Shown here: one piece after another, positions 42,230 through 47,457 of the stretch
How the letters are laid out: each line of letters starts with the position of its first letter
Numbering within the stretch: the stretch's first letter is position 1
Origin: Chloroflexota bacterium
Lineage (GTDB): Bacteria > Chloroflexota > Dehalococcoidia > Lucifugimonadales > UBA3495
Assembly: GCA_022568195.1 (NCBI GenBank)
Contig: JADFFS010000008.1
Span: 1-47,457 of the forward strand
Direction: 5' to 3'
DNA: 47,457 bases
Made by a program: the position numbers and the translations under genes
The notes under the pieces: generated by a model
What the model saw: the letters and a program-made list of their open reading frames with translations, nothing else
What the model was told of the DNA's origin: nothing
The model's database searches: none

Positions 42230-42697
42230 ATAGCCCAATGTCCTCATTGCCAGACAGAGAACAACCCGGAACCATTCCAAGGGTTCTGCGTGGACGAAGC
42301 GATAGCTGGGCACCAACAATCCCCATATCTACAGTATCAGTGCAGCCGATGCCGACATGGAAAGCGATGTGTTGTCAATTATCGCCCGACGCATAGTATT
42401 CGGCAACCGGGGTCGCCAAAGCAGACAGGTTCCGACCTTTCGGGCCACTTTGCCGACCCACAAAGTGCCCATAAACGGGACCTTTCGGGCCACTTTGCCG
42501 ACCCACAAGGTGCCAATAAACTGGACCATTCGGTCCCCCCAAGGCGGCCCCCGGTGTACTTGGGGCTAACCTGGCAACGTGGAACAATTGCATGGTCTGG
42601 TGGCCGTTGGTACCCGGCAGACGGGCAGTCCGCTCGATGCCATTGCGCCGGACGGGGACTGGAGAGAACTTCCACCCTCTCGCTGCACTGGTGGTAA
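42230..42697 (+). CDS. Small cysteine-rich zinc-ribbon-like protein, start unclear
   Basis: The reading frame open from 42230 to 42697 encodes a possible zinc-binding module: CPHCQTENN, then YQCSRCRHGKRC about 40 residues later, and a late CHC. Between them sit two and a third copies of a 15-residue repeat (DLSGHFADPQ-x-A). AGAGGTG at 42215-42221 is well placed for a start near 42230, but the codon there is ATA; the first GTG is at 42290, after the first CPHC. Either a rare start, a frameshift or a decayed gene is possible. No family was recognised. It lies 18 bases upstream of the Mrr_N-domain gene on the same strand. Confidence 0.4.
   Translation: MAQCPHCQTENNPEPFQGFCVDEAIAGHQQSPYLQYQCSRCRHGKRCVVNYRPTHSIRQPGSPKQTGSDLSGHFADPQSAHKRDLSGHFADPQGANKLDHSVPPRRPPVYLGLTWQRGTIAWSGGRWYPADGQSARCHCAGRGLERTSTLSLHWW
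42434..42535. repeat. 45-bp tandem repeat (2.3 copies)
   Basis: Units begin GACCTTTCGGGCCACTTTGC at 42434 and 42479, with a partial third from 42524. The period of 45 is a multiple of three and keeps the zinc-ribbon frame open. Each unit contains a hairpin, GGGCCACTTTG with CAAAGTGCCC. Units are contiguous with no spacers. Confidence 0.85.
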
Positions 42698-42715
42698 GCC
42701 AAGGGGTGTTGGGTA

Positions 42716-43561
42716 ATGAGCGGGACCAAAGTTCGCCAGAAACCAAATCTACCCGGGAAGAGTAAGTTGATGGTCAACACAATTACCACCACGGTGCGCC
42801 AAGACATCCAACCCGAAGCGATGAACGGCAAAACCTCTGGAGAGGACGGCATTCACCTCTACTACGAAGTGCTCTTGGAGGAGGTGGAAAAGAGTGTAGA
42901 AGAGTACAACGAGGCGGCGGTGGACGCCCTCCGGTGTAGCGATTATGACTCGGTTCGTCAGCTCATGGATTGGAGCGAGAAAGTCAAAGCCCATCATACA
43001 CAGATCCAGTGCTTGCAAGCTAAATGGATCGAACTCGTCTCCACATGGGACATCGAGGCTTCCCAACAGAGCCTACCCGGACCGCGAGTCACCCAGAGGT
43101 TCCCTGATGGGTTGCGCACCTCTGGACGGATTTACCGGCTTCCCATCCTGGCCAGCCTGGCCGAGCGCGGCGGCCTCGTGCACAACAAAACAATTCATGC
43201 GGACGTGCACGCATACCTGGAGCGCAGTCTCAACGAATATGACCTTCAGCCCCTGCTCTCTAACCCCGACCAACCCAGGTGGCGAAATACCTGCGTATGG
43301 TGTCTCGACCAGCTGGCCACAGAAAACTTGATAGTGGCTGGCTCTCCGCGGGGCAGCTGGGAAATAACGGGCGAATGGAGGGCGGAACTGGCCAGGCTAC
43401 AAAGCCACGCCAGCGAGAATGTCCTCGACCTCGACCTCGACCTCGACCAGGGAGAGGCCACCGAAGGGGAGTTCGGGTCCGACTCCGATGACGATGAGGA
43501 ACTCACCACTCCATCCTTCGCGTCGGAGGAAATAGCAGAAGGACCGGAAGAGGAGCAGTAA
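42716..43561 (+). CDS. Mrr_N-type winged-helix protein with helical N-domain and acidic tail
   Basis: A 281-residue protein. Residues 45-112 are helical and likely coiled (LLEEVEKSVEEYNEAAVDAL; SEKVKAHHTQIQCLQAKW). Residues 136-220 match the Mrr N-terminal winged-helix domain: GRIYRLPILASLAERGGLVHNKTI, RWRNTCVWCLDQLATENLI, GSPRGSWEIT. Residues 237-281 are strongly acidic (DLDLDLD; DSDDDEE). The nuclease domain of Mrr is absent. Start at 42716 is supported by AAGGGGTG; ATG 42770 is an alternative. The likely role is nucleic-acid or partner recognition in an accessory system; restriction activity is not supported. It follows the zinc-ribbon ORF by 18 bases. Confidence 0.72.
   Translation: MSGTKVRQKPNLPGKSKLMVNTITTTVRQDIQPEAMNGKTSGEDGIHLYYEVLLEEVEKSVEEYNEAAVDALRCSDYDSVRQLMDWSEKVKAHHTQIQCLQAKWIELVSTWDIEASQQSLPGPRVTQRFPDGLRTSGRIYRLPILASLAERGGLVHNKTIHADVHAYLERSLNEYDLQPLLSNPDQPRWRNTCVWCLDQLATENLIVAGSPRGSWEITGEWRAELARLQSHASENVLDLDLDLDQGEATEGEFGSDSDDDEELTTPSFASEEIAEGPEEEQ
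43428..43449. repeat. Hexanucleotide microsatellite (CTCGAC repeat)
   Basis: At least three tandem CTCGAC units encode the DLDLDLD stretch in the acidic tail of the Mrr_N protein. A change of one unit would add or remove two residues without shifting frame. Confidence 0.85.
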
Positions 43562-43664
43562 ACGGACTCTACCTTGGCCCTACCAGTGGGAATATATCCG
43601 GAACGCGCCGGTTAAAAACAATTATAGGTACAGGCCAAACCAGATTAATAACAGGAGATGAACG

Positions 43665-43901
43665 ATGATCGGGGAGCGTGCAACGAAAAGGTTCGAGTTG
43701 GTGGGCTCGTCCAAGCAAGGGATACAGCAGGCCATCGAGAACGCAATCGAACGGGCAGGCCAGACTATACGGGACCTCGACTGGTTCGAGGTTAAGGCAA
43801 TCCGAGGCAATATTCAGGACGGCGGGGTTCTGTGGTACCAGGTAAAGCTAGGGGTGGGCTTTCGGGCCCTAGACCCCACAGATCTAACCAGCAACGAATA
43901 G
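43665..43901 (+). CDS. Dodecin family protein
   Basis: A 78-residue protein of dodecin type: KRFELVGSSKQGIQQAIENAIERAGQTIRDLDWFEVKAIRGNI, then GVLWYQVKLGVGFRAL. Dodecins form dodecamers that bind flavins (or CoA) in pairs stacked on a conserved Trp; here the Trp is in DLDWFEV. Storage or buffering of flavin would fit a flavoprotein-rich genome. AGGAG lies about ten bases ahead of the ATG. It is slightly longer than the usual 65-71 residues because of its tail (TDLTSNE). Confidence 0.85.
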   Translation: MIGERATKRFELVGSSKQGIQQAIENAIERAGQTIRDLDWFEVKAIRGNIQDGGVLWYQVKLGVGFRALDPTDLTSNE

Positions 43902-44012
43902 AGCAAGTGGCTGTCCGGAACAAGTTTTCATACAAACGCGGGGCAGTACCCATGGATTTTCCGCCCAACAGTGGAAATCAGCCCCGGCAGAGAATACGTA
44001 AACTTCTGAAGC

Positions 44013-44030
44013 AGATCAGGTCACGACTGA
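44013..44030. other. Small hairpin after the dodecin gene
   Basis: CAGGTCA and TGACCTG pair around a four-base loop. No T run follows, so its action as a terminator is uncertain. Otherwise the 192-base gap holds nothing recognisable. Confidence 0.35.
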
Positions 44031-44093
44031 CCTGTCCCCTCCACTCGGCCTCCACAGATTGTTCCAAGTGGTGGGCCCACGTTCGGATTGAGG

Positions 44094-44616
44094 CTATCCC
44101 AGAGCAGACTTTAGGGTGGCGTAGATCTCCTCGTCCTCGTGCCCATTGTCTGCCAGCCACTGGATAGCCTGCCCGACAGCCGACCTCAGCGTGGGCCTAC
44201 CGCCTCGTGGGCAATACACCCTGTTCGACCTGGCCGACCTCTGTACTCGCCCCTCGGCCACCAGCTTCCGCCACTGTCCCATGGCCGAGGCCCTCGAGCG
44301 CGATGTCAGCTGCTCGAAGATCGCCGCCGCCCGGTAGGGACCACCGACACCGGGGGTGACGGCCAGAGCTATCAGCGCGGCAATCTCGCCCTCGGTCCAC
44401 GGTGACCCGGTCACCACGATGGGTATCTGGACCCCGTGCCCACTGTCCACGGTTTCGACCTCCGGCTCTGTGCCCTCAAGGGTTCCGGTGGCCTGCGGGG
44501 CTCCGGGCTGGCCCTCGGCACCCCCGTCGGCCCCCGGCCCTCCAGCGGTCGCCTCGTTGGCACGCCGGGTATCCCCCTCCGCGCCATCCGGACCGTGGGT
44601 CGCACTTGATTCCTCG
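44094..44616 (-). pseudogene. IS-interrupted gene: Pro/Gly/Ala-rich region plus Myb-like C-domain
   Basis: The frame runs from the stop at 44094 to the edge of the IS1182 element at 44616 without an upstream start except an internal GTG at 44450. The N-terminal part is low complexity (ATAGGPGADGGAEGQPG). The C-terminal part (SPWTEGEIAALIALAV; SRSRASAMGQWRKLVAEGRVQ) resembles a Myb/SANT-type DNA-binding helix pair. Removing the IS and one CTAG copy extends the frame to a TTG at 46248, giving 183 residues, just after a stop at 46252-46254. The insertion therefore separates the first few codons from the rest. Function unknown. Confidence 0.6.
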
Positions 44617-46223
44617 CTAGGAGTCTGTCCGACGATTCTTGAGGAACGCCGCCATCAGGGCCAGGCGAGTCTTGCGGGAACTCAATGAATCCGTTTTGGC
44701 CTGGAGGCTCCCGTGGGCAGCGCGGTCCGGGTCAAAAACCGTCTTCGGTCCCCTGTTCTGGGAGCCTGTTTGGCTTATCCCGCCGGTGCCAGGCTGGCTC
44801 GCCACAGTTTCAGGATATTGTGGGTCAGGGCCACCAGGGTGAACTCTCCTGCCACCTTGTCCGGACCCCGAAGCAGGAACTGCCGGAAGCCCCGGGCCTG
44901 CTTGATTAGCCCGTGAACGGGTTCGGTGATGGCTTTGCGCCGGGCGTAGATCGCCCGCCCTTCCGTGGTCTGCAGTTTGTCCCGCATGGCGCCACGCAAC
45001 GGTGTCCTGGTCCGGCTTCCATGGGCGATTCCGCCTGGGTGGTGCCGCTCTCGCCCGGTGGCAACGTAGGCATCGAACTGCCGCTCTGCCAGCATCCTCA
45101 AGTTGGCTTCGCTGCAGTACCCCGCATCTGCCGTGAACCACTTTGGCCGGCGCTCCTCTTCTGGGACTCCCAGCCTAGCCAGGTTCTCTTCCAGCCGGTC
45201 CAGCATGGGCCTCAATCTGAGGCTATCACCGCTGTGGGCCGTCACCTCCTGGGCCACGATCACCCCGCTGGCCTCCTCCACCATGACCTGGGCATTGTAG
45301 CCCTGAATCCAACCGTGAGAAGACTTCATGATCCGGCTGCCGGGGTCGGTGAAATTGCTCTGTTCCTTGGGCCGGGGTACCGCCTTTGCCACCGCGGCTG
45401 CCACCTCTTCCGGCTCCGCCCCTCTGGCTTCAGCGCGCTCCTGCTCCCGCTTTCTTGCCCGCTCTTCTAAGCGCTCTTTCGCCTCTCTAATCTTCTCCAG
45501 GCGGCCCTCCCGGCGCCGCAATTCCTCGGGCAATTCATCCCCCCGCTGCTCCGGCCCATACTCGGCATCCTCGGCCTCGTCCACCTCTGCCGCCCGCCGT
45601 AGCAACTCCTTGACCTCCGCCGCCAGTTGGGGTTCCACCTCCTGAATACGCCCGTAGCTCATGGCTTTGTGCTTGGAGGCGTTGGCCTGGTATTTGCTCC
45701 CATCCAGGGACAGATGCCCCATCCGCACCAGACCCGCCTCTCGGCACATTCTCAGCACTTCCAGAAACAGCCTATGGAAGGTCTCCAAGTGCTCCTTCCG
45801 GAAATCCGACAAGGTCCGGAAGTCGGGAAACTGGCCCCCGGAGAGCACCCGGAACGCCAGGTCCATCTCGCAGGCCCCGGCTATCTTCCGGGAGCTGTAT
45901 ACCCCAGTGCAGTAGCCGTACAGGAGCAACGTCAAGAGCATCTGTGGATGGTAGCCCCGAGGGCCCCGCCCTCCTTGGTACCGCTCAAAGATGGGCCTCA
46001 GGTCCAGCAGGCTCACTGTCTCTTCCAGGAAGAAGGCCAAATGTCCTTCGGGCAACCAATCCCGTGGGGCTTGGGGCAGTAGATAGGCTTGGTCCAGGGA
46101 ATAGGGCCGAAAGCTGTAGGCCATGGAGCACCTCCCCTCACTTCCCCCTTAGCTTACCCTTTCACCCCTCGGTTGGCGACCCACTTCTCGCTATTCCCCC
46201 GGAAATATCGGACAGACTCCTAG
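44617..46223. mobile_element. Complete IS1182-family insertion sequence
   Basis: The element spans 44621-46219 (1599 bases). Both ends read GAGTCTGTCCGA inward, 12 of 12 identical and 15 of 18 over a longer stretch. CTAG flanks each end (44617-44620 and 46220-46223) as a four-base target duplication, though CTAG is itself a palindrome. One intact transposase gene is inside. Near-perfect ends suggest a recent insertion. Confidence 0.88.
44775..46124 (-). CDS. IS1182-family transposase (DDE)
   Basis: A 449-residue transposase. The N-terminal domain (FRPYSLDQAYLLPQAPRDWLPEGHLAFFLEETV) and the YHPQMLLTLLLYGYCTGVYSSRKI block define IS1182. Catalytic carboxylates probably include the Asp in LSLDGSKYQANASKHK, the Asp in WFTADAGYCSEANLRML, and the Glu in ARRKAITEPVHGLIKQARGFRQFLLRG. 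A long charged helical insert lies about residues 170-245. It appears full length and undamaged. It is the only gene of the element. Confidence 0.92.
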   Translation of the reverse strand: MAYSFRPYSLDQAYLLPQAPRDWLPEGHLAFFLEETVSLLDLRPIFERYQGGRGPRGYHPQMLLTLLLYGYCTGVYSSRKIAGACEMDLAFRVLSGGQFPDFRTLSDFRKEHLETFHRLFLEVLRMCREAGLVRMGHLSLDGSKYQANASKHKAMSYGRIQEVEPQLAAEVKELLRRAAEVDEAEDAEYGPEQRGDELPEELRRREGRLEKIREAKERLEERARKREQERAEARGAEPEEVAAAVAKAVPRPKEQSNFTDPGSRIMKSSHGWIQGYNAQVMVEEASGVIVAQEVTAHSGDSLRLRPMLDRLEENLARLGVPEEERRPKWFTADAGYCSEANLRMLAERQFDAYVATGRERHHPGGIAHGSRTRTPLRGAMRDKLQTTEGRAIYARRKAITEPVHGLIKQARGFRQFLLRGPDKVAGEFTLVALTHNILKLWRASLAPAG

Positions 46224-47221
46224 GACTGCGAGCGATAGGCCTTGCCAACTGTCAGTCCCGCCCCACACCAATCAAAGTGTCGTCAGCCTGAACTCCGGCG
46301 ATTCTTGGAGTCAACGACGTATAGGTTCCCAGGCTCGATAACGCCGATGCCATATTGATGCCTGACCTGTACCTCATTGAGGCCTTCCGTGGGCCAATTC
46401 CAGAGAAACGGTCGAACCGCATCGCAGGCCTGCACACCTTTAGAAGCTTTCGTGTATTTCTTACCCTTGCCCCAAACCTAGTACACTCACTTCGACGATT
46501 CTCAAAATGAATTCAAAGATGCTAAAACTCGGATATCAAATACAGATCCTTCAAAATTTGTCTCTGATATCATTCTGAGTAAAGTAAACGGGGACCAAGG
46601 AGTTGGTGTTCGGCGGCCTCCCATTACTCGAAATGGCCAGACACCTAGAGTGAGGTGCACAGCATAGCCAGGAGATACCAGCGCCCAACACCTGCCTGAC
46701 GCGCCCCGATCCAGTGTGCCGATGCCCATCGGGGTTCAAGCAAAGAGAATGATCTAGGGCCAGTGGCGGTCTCCCTAATGAGGAAATAAATGGAGGTAGC
46801 ATCGGTTGACGAGAAGTATGAGGTTTAACAGGACTGTTGTGGGGACAACCCGGTGGTTAGGATGTACTACATGGTCACCCTGGAGGATGGGAGGTAGTGG
46901 CATCTTGCGCAGCATCCTGCACAGCGTTTGGTATCCGCAAACGGGGTAGATCCCAACATTATGTTTACTGAAATCGGACAATTGTTGAATACTATGGAGG
47001 TATTGTTAACTGACGGGCGTTGATTGTCTCCCAAAGCGATGCTAAGGTTCAGAATGGGCAACACCGCCGGCCGGGTACTCCTCCAGATTGGCCAGATAAA
47101 ACGATAATGTGGTCCAAAGTACCCAAATTGGAGCTACATATCTCCTTAGTGAACTCAAGCAACCGGAAGCAGAATAAACTCTCGGTCTAGCTGTTGGCTA
47201 ACCAGCTGCTGAGAGACAAGG
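46224..47221. other. About 1 kb without a confident gene
   Basis: Stops are frequent in all frames and base composition is lower in GC than the rest. The first 25 bases are the 5' remnant of the IS-interrupted gene. Between 46321 and 46670 two plus-strand frames (ADAILMPDLYLIEAFRGPIP and TRISNTDPSKFVSDIILSK) could be one frameshifted gene; this is weak. No RNA gene, origin or attachment site was recognised. Confidence 0.4.
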
Positions 47222-47457
47222 ATGTACATGCGATCATCTAAGAGTCCCAGTGTTCAGAGTTCCACTGTAAGTCAGAGCTCTCCTGTAAGTGTGATTGTGC
47301 TTGCGCCAAGCGTACTCATACGTTCCTTTCTTCCACGATTGATGAGTCAGAGAGGTTCTGTCTCCCATCCTGAAGAGCAGCTTACTGCTGAGGAAGGCGA
47401 GCTCGATATTCCGCAGATCGTCGTAGAGCCTCTTTCGCCCCGTGTTCTGGAGGAGCT
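47222..47457 (+). CDS. Partial ORF running off the right edge, unrecognised
   Basis: From the ATG at 47222 the frame stays open for 78 codons to the window end. The start is Ser-rich (MYMRSSKSPSVQSSTVSQ), with an 18-base imperfect tandem repeat at 47257-47292 (CAGAGTTCCACTGTAAGT and CAGAGCTCTCCTGTAAGT) encoding SSTVSQ/SSPVSV. A later stretch is acidic (EEQLTAEEGELDIPQIVVEP). AAGG is close to the ATG, so a second ATG at 47228 may be used. No family was recognised, and coding status is uncertain. Confidence 0.35.
   Translation, partial: MYMRSSKSPSVQSSTVSQSSPVSVIVLAPSVLIRSFLPRLMSQRGSVSHPEEQLTAEEGELDIPQIVVEPLSPRVLEE

Noticed and set aside
42434-42535. Tandem repeat as a CRISPR array
   Set aside because: Units are contiguous at a 45-base period with no unique spacers and no cas genes nearby; the frame stays open through them.
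42716-43561. Type IV restriction enzyme Mrr
   Set aside because: Only the winged-helix N-domain is present; there is no PD-(D/E)xK nuclease domain.
44617-45141. 174-residue minus-strand frame in the IS end
   Set aside because: It overlaps the 3' part of the transposase gene in another frame and has no motif.

Overview
The window looks like a chromosomal stretch of a GC-rich Chloroflexota bacterium, most likely of the SAR202/Dehalococcoidia type. This is inferred from gene content: a luciferase-like flavin monooxygenase, paired CaiB/BaiF CoA-transferases, enoyl-CoA hydratase-like proteins, FMN-dependent 2-hydroxyacid oxidases, a ferredoxin-linked 2-oxoacid oxidoreductase, and many short palindromic repeats between genes. 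No rRNA, tRNA or CRISPR array was seen.

Layout. 0.25-12 kb: a large BNR/Asp-box beta-propeller protein, a fatty acid desaturase, a flavin monooxygenase, two MFS transporters, a thioredoxin-like and a glutaredoxin-like protein, an ABM-domain protein and a class III aminotransferase. 12.2-19.9 kb: an acyl-CoA block (two CoA-transferases, a crotonase, an acyl-CoA ligase) interrupted by a REP-associated tyrosine transposase (RAYT), then a TPR protein and TenA. 20.2-29.4 kb: an alpha/beta hydrolase facing a co-directional minus-strand group, gntR - OFOR gamma/delta - alpha - beta - two FMN oxidases, with a divergent geranylgeranyl-reductase-type flavoprotein. 29.6-34.5 kb: NfeD plus its SPFH partner, long HPF, a DUF429 protein and MeaB. 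34.9-42 kb: a cysteinyl-tRNA synthetase fused to a family 2 glycosyltransferase, a DAO-type oxidase, an FmdB zinc ribbon, a DUF971 protein, a ThDP enzyme and a crotonase. 42-47.5 kb: an accessory region with a zinc-ribbon ORF carrying 45-bp tandem repeats, a Mrr_N winged-helix protein, a dodecin, a gene interrupted by a complete IS1182-type element, about 1 kb with no confident gene, and an ORF running off the right edge.

How the genes may work together. The OFOR alpha subunit has YPIRPYD in place of the pyruvate-type YPITP motif, and the Arg/Arg/Asp/Phe positions recalled for Moorella oxalate oxidoreductase align at a constant offset of 11. The gamma and delta subunits are fused, as in that enzyme. 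With the upstream FadR-type regulator, its promoter/operator, and two downstream hydroxyacid oxidases, this suggests a route from 2-hydroxyacids through glyoxylate and oxalate to CO2 and reduced ferredoxin. The pathway is inference. The two oxidases differ at the residue matching glycolate oxidase Tyr24, so their substrates are open.

The strongest structural oddities are the CysRS-GT2 fusion, the RAYT with one arm of its probable repeat family built into its reading frame, and the repeat-encoded C-terminus of the GntR regulator.
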